Positions 35,237-50,018 of a stretch of 64,000 nt of DNA are shown piece by piece. A program made the position numbers and the translations under genes. Position 1 is the first letter of the stretch, and each line of letters begins with the position of its first letter. The stretch comes from Astropecten irregularis (taxonomy: Eukaryota; Echinodermata; Asteroidea; Paxillosida; Astropectinidae), in assembly GCA_963971285.1 (NCBI GenBank), contig OZ020257.1, positions 13,468,602 to 13,532,601 of the forward strand, given 5' to 3'. The notes beneath the pieces were generated by a model. The model was not told the DNA's origin, did no database searches, and worked only from the letters and a program-made list of their open reading frames with translations.

Positions 35237-36444
35237 AACAAAGTTTTATAACGCGGTATAAATGCCACGGTGATGAATGTGACAGCGATTTGACTGGTCC
35301 CCAACACTGATTATTCATCACCCCAGACGGTTGGCTGTCTAGCGTTGACAAACTTGCCATGCCCAACTGCCATAATCGGATCACTCTCAAATGCTGTCGC
35401 ATCATTCAGCGCCAGAATCAAGTCCCATGGTGAGGTAATGTCACTATCGAATCCAGTAACCAACTTCGCTTCAGCAACACTGAATCAATGCATCCTGCAC
35501 TACATCTCTTATGGACCCAACCTGCAGCCTCGTCCTCAATAAGTTTAAAATCTCTCTCCTATGGACGGCCAGAGCACACTAGCTGAAACATCCAGATATT
35601 TTCTCTCACCGGTCATTCTCACTCTCAGGCAGTGTCATGACCACACACCTTCCAAAAAGGGTCTACATGGTGTCTCGAAAGTCTCACTTTACTTCAGGTT
35701 TCGACTTGAGGCAACTGATACAGTTGGCCTTTTCTCAACTCTTAAAATTAATGAGCATCAAGATAGACACTAATGCCTAATGTCGGAAGTGCATTGACTC
35801 TGTTCTGTACATATGCAGAGAAGCATCAACATCAGCATCTATAATACTGTTATCTGTACAATTAACTGCCAGCATGAAAAGGCCGATAAGAATCCTGAGC
35901 TTGAACCTGGTCCTAATCTTTATATCCCTCGCATGAGATGCACAGAGGTACATGATTCTTGTCCTTGATCATCTACCGGTACCCAATTGAGACCATTTCA
36001 GGGTCTGGTCTGCCAGAAATATCACCCATCCATGATAATTTTTACCGTAGCCAATGTCTGGTGGGGATGCAGCACTCAACTTATTGTCTGCGCGATGATT
36101 TCAGCAGAATGTCGCCACCGCCGTCGCCAAAACCATTCTACTTAAATGTCTGGCAGCTGGTGTTTTGATCATGAGTTTTGCGGTTAAGATCCTCCCTTGG
36201 CTTGGCTCTCAGGAGGTAGAGAAATAAAGACTTCCCTCAGTCAAGCTGCATGGATGCAGACCACACACATGATGTACAACCTCTCTTTGAAAGGTCATGC
36301 ACCTCATTAAAAATCATGGGGTTTGTGGTCAGCACTCAGTAGTACACTCACTGAGAATTGTGGTCAGGAATCTTATTTAAAAATGTGGTTTCTATAATCC
36401 AACAGGATGAAAGCACATTCAGCTTCACTAAAGCAGAGTGAAAG

Positions 36445-36710
36445 CAGAGTGTACACTGTCAACATTTTCGGTAACATGTTGCCCAGTTAGGGCAACACCC
36501 CCTAGCCCAGTTAGGGCAACACACCTGGGCAAATACGACTTTGGGTCTTGTGCACACTAACAACATTTCGCCAACATGTTAACGAGATGTTGCTGCGACA
36601 TGTTACCCATGTTTTGCTCTGTGTACACTGACAACATTTTCACCAACAAGGTACCTGGGCAACATGTTACCGAGATTGTTACCGGAAATGTTGACACAGT
36701 GTACACTCTG
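36445..36710. mobile_element. MITE with CAGAGTGTACACTG inverted ends
   Basis: 266 bases, ends CAGAGTGTACACTG and CAGTGTACACTCTG. The interior has repeated ACAACATTT and AACATGTTA units. It sits about 90 bases beyond the exon 8 donor. Confidence 0.85.
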
Positions 36711-36801
36711 ATTTATGAATGGACTATCCCCTAAACCAGAACCCCTAGCTAGCCAGCTACCCCAATCCTAACCCTAACCCCTTCCTCTCTGCAAAACTCA
36801 C

Positions 36802-36953
36802 CTGGAGAAACGTTGAGGGTTTGCAACTGGTGCACTGGTTGGCATCAATCCGGCAGGTCAGACAGTTGGAGGAACATGCAGCGCATTCGTAGTCATTGGG
36901 AGCTGGCAGATAGTAGCCCCTTCCACAGGCATCTAAGCATCTCCCGGTGGCTC
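36802..36953 (-). CDS. Exon 8: furin-like repeat
   Basis: Acceptor ATATTAG|GAGCCA and donor CTCCAG|GTGAGT; phase 1 in, phase 0 out. It encodes GATGRCLDACGRGYYLP, then ECAACSSNCLTC and QCTSCKPSTFLQ. Residue for residue the start resembles the first repeat of exon 5 (CxxxCGxGYY), supporting direct splicing from exon 7 despite the 8.2 kb intron. Confidence 0.92.
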
Positions 36954-37410
36954 CTAATATTGAAATTTCCACGAATTAAAGATGAAAAGACTGTAAAAGT
37001 AACACAAAAATTACTATAAAAAGATTGTGTGAGACTTGGAATAGGAAAGGTACATGTAGTTTTACAAACAGATGATTTGACACCAGACTAATTAAAGAGA
37101 AACTGGCTGACTAAATTAGACTTCTGCTTAAAAATAGGCCGTACAAATGTTTTATTTGCAAGACCGATGTTGACTGCAAGTAGCTAGGGCGTCTGAAAGA
37201 TACTCTAGCCAAAACCTCGTCTTTACATGGTATAAGATATACTGTAGACCTTCACATTTGGGGGTGTCTTGGCCAAAACAGTGAGTGAATGGTGAGTGGG
37301 ATTAAAAGACACTTTTACCGAAGGTTTGAGCATTAAATATCAAGCTGAGAGACAATTCAAGCAAGCAATCACTCCAAAATAAGTAGGGTTTGAAGTTTTG
37401 CATGGTGGAG

Positions 37411-37596
37411 AGACTAGAATGAGTAAGACTTGCAGTGACACCATGTATAATAATCTTTTAGGAAGATGTGTGGTCCTGAAAACGAGGCTCACATCCATCC
37501 TTTTCAGGATCCTTTTCAGGATCCTTTTCAGGACCACACATCTTCCTAAAAGAGTATTATTCATGGTGTCACCGCAAGTCTTACTCATTCCACTCT
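37411..37596. repeat. 186-bp foldback with GATCCTTTTCAG tandem loop
   Basis: Arms of about 75 bases (AGAATGAGTAAGACTTGC .. GGTCCTGAAAA and the reverse) with few mismatches. The loop holds three GGATCCTTTTCA-like units. No target duplication seen. Confidence 0.88.
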
Positions 37597-39013
37597 AAAA
37601 AACCTTGGTGAACATGGTGAATAGTAACAGAGGAAATCAGTTTATCAGCTAATTGTTCCCTAACAACAATAATTTTACAAACAATTTCAGTCACTATTCA
37701 GTGACCAACCATCACTTGAATTTGACTGTTCAGAAGCTGAGCTTAAATTTACCATTTTCCATATTTTACACATTAAAACTTGGTGAAAAATGGGACACAC
37801 AGTTAACATTTCATAAAGGAGCCAAGGTGTAAATATTCAAATTAGCAATTAAAACTGAAGTACATGCAAAAACTAATTAAATGCATGTACAGTATAGGGC
37901 CTGCGGGTAAATGTGTGTACATGTACCAGTATGTGCTACCACCTTGGTATAATTATGTACGCATGGATACCCCAAACACTGTTAAATTTATAGTCGTTAA
38001 CTTCTAATCCTAATCCCTAATCGTTATCCCGTGACACGGTGATTACTTCATACGATAATGATGATGTCCTCTTGAAATTCTTCGCACATAACTGCGCCGA
38101 CAGCAAACAATAGCGACTGGAATTCTCTCCTTAAGTTCTTTCCTCAACGCAGGACAAGAAAACTAACAAGGATTTCCTCCCGCTGTGTGGCAGGTAGATA
38201 TAGGCTTTGTTGGATCGGGGTTTGGGGGACAGATTAGGGGGCACTTGAGGTTGCCTCATTCACTGGAAAGAGTTTCGATATTGATTCCGGATAACGGTTC
38301 AATGTACATGTAGGTCGGGCACTGGCTCAAAGCACTGACCAGGAGCTCTTGTGGGTTTAGCATGGGGTACTACAATCGAGCTAGACACCTTTAAGAAGGG
38401 GGCACAATGGGGCCCATGGTACGCTCCATTTAACAGACAAAGGTGCGCAATACAAACATTCTTCTACTCGAGATGAAAAAAACCCGCGAAAAAAAAAAAT
38501 GCTGACACACACAACCTATACAGTGGGATAGGTCTACTAAAGGAGACTTCAAAGACCAGTAATAATCAACATGCTGCATTGTTGACCATTGTATCGATAA
38601 ATACTTACACAGTTACATGTAATACCCTAGATACGTTCATGTACGTCACTTTCACTATCACTTTTCCCTTTCTTAGATGCTTCAATGAAAAGAGGAAATG
38701 ACACCACACAATCACACATGATAAAATTTTCACTTTTTTTTGTCATGCAACTTTTAAATGTCTTTGGATTCCAGTTTTTTTTCCAGGTATCTTTTGTTTT
38801 GCAGAATTTTGGTTAGATTCACGGTGGTATCACCAGGAAACATGTGCCGTTAACTACATGCTGTGCCGTCAATCTATGAAGTTTATCATCCGTGCACTGA
38901 ATGATAATACTGTAAGAGTACGCCGCACAAAAAATGAATGATTCTGAAATAACCTACATGTAGATGCCAAACATAAATACGTTCGAAGTGTAAATTTGAA
39001 ACACTGTCTAAGA

Positions 39014-39394
39014 TAAGGTGACCATACAGTGTGTATTTTGTTGAGATGATCCGGGGACAGTGATCCGTGTCCTGGGAGAGGGGTATAATTTTTTTTAAAT
39101 GTTGAATCCAGATGGTGCCTACATGCAAAATGGTGGCATCTATGGACATCTTGTCCAGTTGACATGAGTGGGTTACGGTACATACTTTCTAAGGCGGTTG
39201 TCTTCGCATACTTCTCTGAAGAATGGATCTTCTTCAGCACAGTATTCGTGTTCAGTTTTCTTTTTAATTAGGACAATTAGAATTTTCGGGGCATTTCGTC
39301 GTATCGGGGACATTTTCTGGGAAAATTTTTCATCGGGGACGGCACTGTCAAATCGGGAACTGTCCCCGGAAATCTGGGACATCTGGTCACATTA
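39014..39394. mobile_element. hAT-type MITE with 8-bp target duplication
   Basis: 381 bases, ends TAAGGTGACCATACAG and CATCTGGTCACATTA, flanked by GTCTAAGA at 39006-39013 and 39395-39402. The interior carries CGGGGACAG/CTGTCCCCG motifs. Confidence 0.88.
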
Positions 39395-41931
39395 GTCTAA
39401 GATTCAGGTACCTGTACTTTATTACACTTCTATGATGAGGTTTGGTATATAGCTGAATGTTTGGTGGTGCTCAATTTGGAGGAGTTCCACTGTATTATAT
39501 GGCTCCGTCTGCAAATATTACCTATAGTGTACCGAGGTATTGCTGAGGTATGTACTGTACATACTTGCAAAAACTACGATCTATTGCTGCTAAATGAAGT
39601 TCTATAAGTATGGACTGCTACAAAACTTGTAAGCACTGCCTATGGGTGTGGAGGGAGGTTTGTAAAGGGGGAAGAAATAAATAAAATGGCCAGGAACCAA
39701 CCCAAAAGACACATAAAGAAAAGCAAGCCTGTACGTACATTATTGTACAATACCATACAGCTATATTAAAATTACTAGAGCGGTAGCTCCGTGTAAAAAG
39801 TGATGCCTGCTGGGCGCATCCATGTTTGTGCACAAACCTATGGAAAGCCAAAAATGTTGTACGTTTTTTGTACGTTCATTTGCATACCTGCGTTGTGTTC
39901 TATACAGGTGCGTTATCGAAGCCAAATACGCCCACCTTTGGTAAATGTGCGTTTCATTTATCACCCTGCGCGCACAGGCTCTGCACTTTAGTCACGCAAT
40001 GATTGCAAGTGCATCAAGACGCGCTACCGGTACCGTTCGCGCATACTTGCGCGTTGCATATAGAGTACACTCTTTGTATGGCATTCCAGTCAAAGTGTTC
40101 TTCGAATTGTTCTACAGACATGCACTCAAATTCAAAATGACTGCGCGCCCACAACGGCTTCAAATCGTCTACACGCGGAGAACGCGGAGCTAGCGCTCTA
40201 GTAATTTTTATATAGCTCTATGTACAATACATACAGTACACGTTTATTACTAACACCATATCAAGCACTTACCGGGATGGGTGAGGGCAGACAGTAGAAT
40301 ACCCCAACCAGAGACTGCAGGGTTGGCCGGGCGGGGATATCACATGGTAACCGGGGAGAGTATTTTGTGGCAGGTGCGGAGAAGGAACATCATGCAGGAA
40401 ACAGGGGAAGGGGCAAGCAGTACGGAGGAAGGGGGAGGAGGAGGCAAAGAGGAGGCAGTATTGGGAAGAACATAGAAGAGTTCTCATTAAAATCTACATA
40501 CTACAAAATGAAAGTAAAAATTAGTTTGCTCACAGTGAACCATTTGTACTACTGCACTTGTAATACATCTTCTATACTGTACATACTACTCACATGTCAT
40601 TATCTATGGTAATTAACTGCTTGAATTTAAGAACTAGATTAGGCTGACTACAGTAGGTTGGCTACTGGAAAAGTTTCAAGATTTTGAGTTGTGCTAAAAA
40701 CATGAAAAACAGTCTGTGGCTGAATATAGGGAAGCACTACCCAAAGCGTCTTGCTACATACTGTACATGTATGCACATATGCACATTGTCACAACTATCA
40801 CAAAGTTGATATACATAATTATGCGGGTTTGGTTACACAATGTATATATGACCTCTTGATTTTAAACATCAATGTATGTTTCAAACGAACACAGAATGGT
40901 ATAACAAAGTATAAGACCAACACTTTTCCGCAAGATATCAAAATAGGGGATAGCATTGCTGCCAGTAATCCTGTCGTTTGACTGTTTCATGGGGATGGAA
41001 TTATCCCAATCATACAAATGGAGAAATACTCAAACTGGGACCAACTTCCTAAAGCTGCTTATTAAAACCAAAATTTGTGTGTGTGCTTGGTGCTCAAGCA
41101 GGTCTTTCAAATTGGGCCAAGGGTACTTTATGAACATGTGCATGAAATATCATAGCAATGCGTACGTACAGTACATACAGTTCAAGAGATAGGCCTAAAA
41201 TACAATATGCCACAAAAAAGGACATTTGGTGCGAATAATTTGCTTGTAACATAATTTTTGATGAACACTTATATAGTATGCACATTGAACACAGATGGAT
41301 AAAACAACAAAATGGTGGTTAACACCTGCAACAAAATGATAAATGGTATAAAATGTACACACATAATGAACTACTGTATGGGGTAACTACCAGAAACTCT
41401 ATCTCACACTAGTAACATGTACAGGTATTAAAATGCAAGATACAGAAATGTGCATTCAAGGGCATGAAAAGGCCAAACAAGCCCTCTCACGGACAAAAAT
41501 TCAGCAATAATCGGTGAGGTTTACTGACCGGAACCTCCGGACAAAGACAGATTGTGCAAGGGTTTTCTGGATGATTGCCGCATAGCCAAAGTACACAACG
41601 GTCTCACGTAATTTGTTTTCTTTTGACGTGCAAAGTTTGAATACAACAATCTCTCTGCCCTGTCGTGTTGGACAAATTGTATAAAACTTCCTGAACAAGC
41701 GCTGAGTATTACACAAATAAAAGAACACTTTATAAGTGCATCAATGAAATGTTACACTTCATGGGTTCATTTCAAGGTTGGAGCAAAATCACCTTTCTAC
41801 AAAGTTCACAGACTGGCACCGTTTTTTTTTAGGGAGGAAGCAGTCAACTCGAAGCTCCTTTTATGTATTAAGCATACAAATTACATACGCAATATGAATC
41901 TCCACACCCAGTCACTCTGATGTATTAAACT

Positions 41932-42307
41932 TTAAAGGGATGGTGCAGAACTGGTTTTTGCGACAAAACCGTTGCTGACAGTGAAAGCACATTATGTTAT
42001 CCATCATATCCTTAACTGACAAACCTGTATAGAAGTTTGAGGTCAATCAGTCATTTGTGTCACGAGAAAATAGTGAAAAGCCGTATACAGAGAATTGTAC
42101 ACATTTCAACGAATGAATAAAACGCTTGGAAGCGATTTATTCCAATCGGAAAATAGTTTCATTTAGTTTAGTTTCAATATGGCATTTCAGACAAAAACAT
42201 TTCATGGGATGTTTTCTCCTATCATTACCATTATACTGTGCAAGTTTTATGTGAATCTGTGATCTTGAAGTGTATTTTGTCTTACCAATTCTGTACCATC
42301 CCTTTAA
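41932..42307. mobile_element. Family A-like TTAA MITE, copy 6
   Basis: TTAAAGGGATGGTGCAGAA to TTCTGTACCATCCCTTTAA, TTAA on both sides. A subfamily with AGGGATGG instead of AGGTA ends, but the same interior (CATTTCAGACAAAAACATTT). Confidence 0.85.
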
Positions 42308-45128
42308 TAAACAGCACTGTGGTGCGAGAAAATACATGTTGTGATTCATATCATTCATCTGAAGTATCCACTATGTAAGTCTAGCTTCAGAGATGGACTT
42401 TCACTCAATTTCTTCGGCAGATTTTGGTAATGAGATGCAGAGCATGAAGGCAAAATGCACGACAAAGGACTCAAAAATTGAGCTATTTAAACAAACATAA
42501 TATTGAATTGAAGATGTTCGCTTGGAAATTTTCCATCATGCATATACAATCCACCTTGATTCAAAATTCACCCATGACAGTCATGTGATTATGGCATAAA
42601 TTAAGCCATTGTTGCAAAGAAATTATTTCACAACGAATTCAAAATAAATTTATTTTTCATGCAGGTGATGTCAAAATTAATGCGAATTATGCAAAACAAT
42701 GAATTGTCCAAATTTATGAAAAAAGATTGCAGTTAATGCTATAAAGCTACAAATTTTGTTTACAATGCCATAACAATTCTGAAAACGTCAGGCCAGAATT
42801 CACAGTTCTTTACGTAGGTAATATCTAACCCTGACATGCTTACGTACATAAATTACATCTGGCAGAATTCCAACAAAATTTTTTTTTTGCATTCTCGTGG
42901 GGTCAACTCATCCGTGATCGCTAAAATTTCCATCAATAATTTCTATTGTTAGTCCATCCACTATTTCTCCGCAGGGGTCCGCGGCTGATTGTTTACAAAC
43001 ACAAGCTGGGGGCAGGGCGGCAAGAGGAAACCTGGGGTTCAAGGCTAGGTCACCGCCTAAGAAAGGCCACTGGTTCCCCGCAGTAACCTTCATCTCATGG
43101 TGACTCTGCTCGTTAGTAATATTTTTTTGCCATGTGTTCCATTAGGCCTACCGTTTGCTTGGTTGCCACTTCGCACAAATTTTCATGTGTGGAAATGAAC
43201 TCTTATGATTGTTCATATTCATTAATTACTTTTGTTTTATTTTTTATTGTCTTTTCATTCATTCATTTCAATCTCTAATCAAGAATTTATTTACGTTTCC
43301 CTGGTGTCTGGTGTGGAACTGGGAAGGTTTATATGAAAATGTAATGGGTTTTAACGATATTAAGCTTTCAGGGAGCCAGTGAAAATTCCATATGAGAATC
43401 AAGTGGAACATTATTATAAAGTCAAGTGGAAAAAGGAAGGAAACAAAATAGGCAATCAGCCAAAAAATTAAATGGAAAGAAAAGAGAAAAACTGTCAAAA
43501 AGATGGCATTATGTTTGCATTGGCATCGGACCCCTGGGGGCTCTGGGTTAGATTCACCTGCCGTGTGGTGTAACTAGTCACACAATGCAGGTTTTGTTCA
43601 GCTTTAAAGGAGGTTACAATTTCCATGATGCTGTGAAATAATGCTCTTTGTAGAATAAAATGAAATGTATGGCGCTGTATGTGTGTGTGTGTGTGTCTCC
43701 TGTATATAGGAGTCTGCAGCTTGCTTTCTATTTTTTCTTTCTGTCAAGTTGCATGGAATAGCTGCCATGAGGAGGGGAGACTGTTGTGGCAGGTGTTTTT
43801 GACTGCCATCTATCTGCAGATGTCATCCCAGACTGATCAAACATGGCCGGCTGAACTCTCTTCATCACCTGTCTGGCTTTTCTTCTTATCTCATTCCTAA
43901 CAAACCATTGCCAAATGTACTTCCTTCAACTTGACGGTATTTTGTTATTGGTTTGCTTTGCTAAATGAAGTTTCTGCTAGCTTGGTAGCTCCTTTCCATC
44001 ATCTTGCTCATTCAGGTTTCTTGATTATCTTATGATCTCCCTATTTCATGACAGAGTCTACTAGACGTCTACTCTACTGGATGCGACTTATTGCCATATA
44101 GTATACACTGTATGTAGTACCAGTGTGTGAAATGAAATTCCATGTCAACATTTAGCAGTTTAGGGTGAAATGACATTTTTGTACATGCAATTGTCTGTAT
44201 AAAATATAGGCCTATATAACAAATATTCTTAAGAATCAAACATATTTGTGACGATCGAATGTCATACACATCCGAGGAAATCCTTTTTAGACGTAATGTT
44301 TGAGCTACATGTATTTTATATATTAAATGTGAAAAATAGGCTTTCATGAATCGTGATGTTGATTTTATTGATATTTATTCAACCAAATGCAACTTTGCTC
44401 CAATTATCTGTTGGAATGGCCGGTATATTTCTATCCATTGCTCCCTTTAAAATCTCACAAACATTTCTATTTGGTTTAAATTCTTCTTGCAAGAAATGTA
44501 CATGTACATAGTAGGCCTACACATTTAGGTCTCAGTATTTATTTTCCAACCTTATAATTGTACAAAATTGCATCTTTAAATTTCAACATTACAAAGAGTT
44601 GTCAATTTAATACCCTTCAATTCATATTTTTACTTTTAAGGAAAACGACATGAAATATATCTTTGTTATTTGTGATTTAAACTTAAAATCCCAGGTTTCT
44701 TAAGAGTAACTGTGGGTTTCGGACAGGGGACGTGTTTGAAAGACTATTCCTTGTTGAGACAATGTGCGAGTGCTACATTTCCCTTTAATAAGAATCTAAA
44801 ACAAATCAATGCATGTATTAACTAACAACAACAAATCTTAACCATTCTCCATCATCATGTATTAAAAGAAAAACACCATTATTCTGCCATTACAGGATTT
44901 TAGACTGCAATAAAACGATTGCCACTCAAACTTGAATGATGAATTCTATCAAAGTTCAATTAATGTAGGTCTTGATACTGCAGTGAACTTGAATCTTGAA
45001 GAATTCAGGAAGATTCCCTACAGTGTTCATCAAGCAACACCAAACTGACCCACAACACACAGCTTTTTCACAATATTCCAACTAAACTGAAAATTTACTC
45101 AAAGTTGTGATGTGTACTCGTTACTTAC

Positions 45129-45266
45129 CCATGCTCTGCTCTCCAACACAGCGCACACCAGCGTCTTCAGTGTGTCTACATTGGTTACTCATCCACGTGC
45201 TCTGCAGGCAGTGGACTAATTCGGCTTCTGTTCCGACACACTGGACGTGGTTCATAAGAATAGGCC
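45129..45266 (-). CDS. Exon 7: SRCR2, C-terminal segment
   Basis: Acceptor TTTGCAG|GGCCTA and donor CATGG|GTAAGT; symmetric phase 1-1. It encodes GPILMNHVQCVGTEAE, then LVHCLQSTWMSNQC and RHTEDAGVRCVGEQSM. Cysteines at QC, HC, QC and RC bring SRCR2 to six, the group A count. The exon ends in the linker that joins the next run of furin-like repeats. Confidence 0.93.
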
Positions 45267-47600
<2,334 letters not shown>

Positions 47601-48016
47601 CTCTACACGACCCTCGTATGCTGAAGTTCCTCCCACTAGCCTGATGGCCAGATTCTTAGACAACTTGGGGTCGCAAGACTCGACACATCGTCTGCCGTCG
47701 AGATAAAGATGATCCTTGCAGCTTGAACAGACGGAGTTGCTGGACCCATCGAAGCAGTTGTTGCAGTTCTCGTGGCATCGCTCGCACGTGCGGCTGACGG
47801 TGTTGCCGTGGTGCCCCGAGCCGCAGTTCTCCACGCACCTGTCGCCCTGGAGGAATCTGGGAGCCTGGCAGGTGAGGCAGTGGTCGGGCCGATCGGTGCA
47901 AGTCAGACACTCCGGAGAGCAGAGCTCGCATCTCTTGGTGCGAGGGACGTTGTAGTATCCGTCCCCGCAAGAAGTCACGCACAGACGGCTCATGTCCGGT
48001 CCGGCACATCGCACGG
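47601..48016 (-). CDS. Exon 5: end of SRCR1, two furin-like repeats, start of SRCR2
   Basis: The largest exon (416 bases); acceptor CCAACAG|CCGTGC, donor GTAGAG|GTATAA; phase 1 in, phase 0 out. It encodes VRCAGPDM (SRCR1 end), then LCVTSCGDGYYNV, CELCSPECLTC and HCLTCQAPRFLQ (first repeat), CVENCGSGHHGN, CERCHENCNNC and VCSSCKDHLYL (second repeat), CVESCDPKL, and IRLVGGTSAYEGRVE, which opens SRCR2. Two whole repeats in one uninterrupted exon contrast with the equivalent region after SRCR2, where each repeat has its own exon. Local GC content is clearly above that of the flanking introns. Confidence 0.94.
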
Positions 48017-48830
48017 CTGTTGGGGAGAATCAATTTTCCGTCACCAAAAAACAAAACACACGTCCCAATCTTATTTTTTCCTCCATCATTTAGTCCCACT
48101 TATAAGACCTTTTCTTTGAGTTCCACTAGCTGTAATATTGTCTGCAATTTCTGACGCAAATTCTGCTCACGATAATGTCACCACACTGTCATAATTATGA
48201 TCTGATGATTACCAAACTAGTCTTAAGACTGCAATTTGTATTTTTCATTTTCAATAACCATGTGCTCTTTCACGTGTGACAGGCAGTGATGCGCGTTATC
48301 AATCGAAAAACCAAATGAAGAGCATCTCACTTCTTTTCATATAGCGTCAAACTTAAAGGTATACAGTAGGCCTATTGGTAACCGTACCCAAACCTAATGC
48401 TCACAGATTTAAATATAACTTTCAGAGTATGAAGATGGTGATGGTTGAAACATACCGTTAAAATATTTCCGCTGGAAATGGTGTACATTTTATATGAATT
48501 TACTTAGACAATGACCAATAACAGTTTTGAGGGGTAAGATCAAAACCTTTCTTTATATTTCATAAGAAAAACTGAGTCGGCATTTCGCTGTTTTCTCGTG
48601 ACTCAAATGTCCGATTGAGCTCACTGGCAAACTTTTAAAGGTGTGTTATTTCATGCACATACTGGATCACTAAGTGTGAGTGCTGTTCTGTGACCTTTAC
48701 CAATCATGCATTATACCTTTAACCTCGACATGTAAAGCGTCAAACTTAATAACCTTTATAGATTGACCTTCGATAGACCTTATTTTTTATTATCTTGTCA
48801 AGTTTTAGGATGTGCATTTAGTATAATTAC
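48017..48830 (-). other. Intron 4
   Basis: 814 bases, nearly half of it the family A MITE at 48353-48722. The rest shows nothing. Confidence 0.75.
48353..48722. mobile_element. Family A TTAA-flanked MITE, copy 7
   Basis: TTAAAGGTATACAGTAGG to CATTATACCTTTAA, TTAA on both sides, with GAAGATGGTGATGGTTGAAA inside as in the other copies. Confidence 0.85.
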
Positions 48831-48998
48831 CCGCGTCTTCGTTATGTGCGCAGTTGTGCCTCCCCCATTCCAGGTGTGGGCAAAACTCCAACTTGGACTC
48901 GGATCCGTGGCATTCCAGGTTGTCTAGGTGAATGGGAGTGCGCGGCGAAGCCTCGCCAAAAGATGTATCCGAGATGTTCAGTGCTTCAACCGCAGGGC
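48831..48998 (-). CDS. Exon 4: SRCR1, C-terminal half
   Basis: Acceptor CACCAG|GCCCTG and donor GCGG|GTAATT; symmetric phase 1-1, 168 bases. It encodes GPAVEALNISDTS, then IHLDNLECHGSES, EFCPHLEWGRHNC and HNEDAG, the standard second half of a group A SRCR domain with cysteines at EC, FC and NC. NIS is a potential N-glycosylation site. The last SRCR cysteine is the VRC at the start of exon 5. Confidence 0.93.
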
Positions 48999-49833
48999 CT
49001 GGTGATCAATGTCGGTATATACGGGACCGAATAAGAGATGCAAGACCAATATTTAGGCCGATATAATTGGTTAATGGATCATTACATTTGAGTTTGCAAA
49101 AGGTATTTTTTGGCATGTTAATTAATATGTGGTTTGGTTTGCGGAAACACCATGTAAGAATTGTTCGTACTTTCGCACTTTTATTTCGTTCGCACTTCTC
49201 GTAAGGACTCAACGTTTCGACTAGCCTGCTCAAGTCCTCATCGGGAGGCTAGAGCAGGCTATTCGAAACGTTGAGACTCGTTGGGAGAAGTGCGAAAGTA
49301 CGAACGATTCTTACAGTGTTTCCGCAAACCGATCCACATACCAATTGTCACCATGCAAAGCATCAAATGTTTCTTGAATGTTAATTAAGAAGACTTTCCA
49401 TCTTTTATTAAATGGAAAAAGTTTTATCCATATTTTTGACAAAGTGTCCAAAACAGTTACCCTTTCGAGTGTGCTTGGTCGTCCGTTTGAATAAAGCAGG
49501 ACGGACGAGAGCAGTAAGGATTTGAGCAGACTGAGGTAGTTGACGATTTGGAGTATAGGACAATGCATGGGAGTGATGAAGACTAGAGCAGGCTAGTCGA
49601 AACGTTGAGACAATACGAGAAGTGCGAACGGAATATAAGAGCCAAAGCACAAACGATTCTTATTGGTGTTTCCGCATACCGATCCACATAAAAACAAGAA
49701 CATGTACAACTTTTCAGCCCTAAACTTCGATCGGAATAAAAAAAAAAGAGTACAAAATAGGCTGAATGGTCAAACAAGAGGAAAAGATAAGTTATGAAGT
49801 GCGTGAAAAGAATGAAATTGTCCTGGGACTCAC
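48999..49833 (-). other. Intron 3
   Basis: 835 bases between the two halves of SRCR1, mostly occupied by the foldback at 49129-49697. Confidence 0.8.
49129..49697. mobile_element. Foldback with hammerhead-like motifs in intron 3
   Basis: 49129-49341 is a large imperfect palindrome (GTGGTTTGGTTTGCGGAAAC .. GTTTCCGCAAACC). A partial direct copy follows at 49570-49697. It contains GATGAAGACTAG, AGCAGG, CTAGTCGAAACGTTGAG in order at 49577-49612, where GACTAG/CTAGTC can form helix II of a hammerhead fold. Such motifs are known from the pseudo-LTRs of Penelope-like retroelements. No reverse transcriptase was recognised between the copies. Confidence 0.65.
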
Positions 49834-50018
49834 CAAGCTGAAGTTCCCTGCAGACCACCTGAGCATCCAACAGGTCCCACATGTCGTCGCATACGGTCCC
49901 CCAGACTCCTTCGTGGAGGATCTCCACCCTGCCTTCGAAGGCGTTGTTGCCCCCGCTTAGCCTGATCCTACTGCGGGCAGGCCCGCGGGACAGCATGCTC
50001 CCACAGTCCAAGACGCAC
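49834..50018 (-). CDS. Exon 3: SRCR1, N-terminal half
   Basis: Acceptor GGACAG|GTGCGT and donor CTTG|GTGAGT; phase 2 in, phase 1 out. It opens with CVLDCGSM, completing the preceding furin-like repeat, then enters SRCR1 at [16 protein letters not shown]. The diagnostic [12 protein letters not shown] and [11 protein letters not shown] motifs follow. Here the GRVE segment is not interrupted by an intron, unlike SRCR2, SRCR3 and SRCR5. Confidence 0.93.

Larger units (their letters stand above)
24295..36801 (-). other. Intron 8, 12.5 kb
   Basis: The longest intron. It holds family A and G elements, the nested complex at 27690-30500, a family D copy, and the MITE at 36445. A GC-rich stretch at 32.4-32.85 kb and a 1 kb stretch at 35.3-36.3 kb are unlike the AT-rich surroundings but give no identifiable protein. 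30.5-32.2 and 32.9-35.1 kb show nothing I recognise apart from poly-G runs. Confidence 0.7.
36954..45128 (-). other. Intron 7, 8.2 kb
   Basis: Contains a 186-bp foldback, a hAT-type MITE and a family A copy. 40.0-41.9 kb and 42.4-45.1 kb show no recognisable element or gene beyond microsatellites such as (GT)n at 43679. Confidence 0.7.

Noticed and set aside
42908..43093. Minus-strand frame in intron 7 as an extra exon
   Set aside because: Does not show the cysteine spacing of FU or SRCR, and exons 7 and 8 already join in phase with a normal repeat start.
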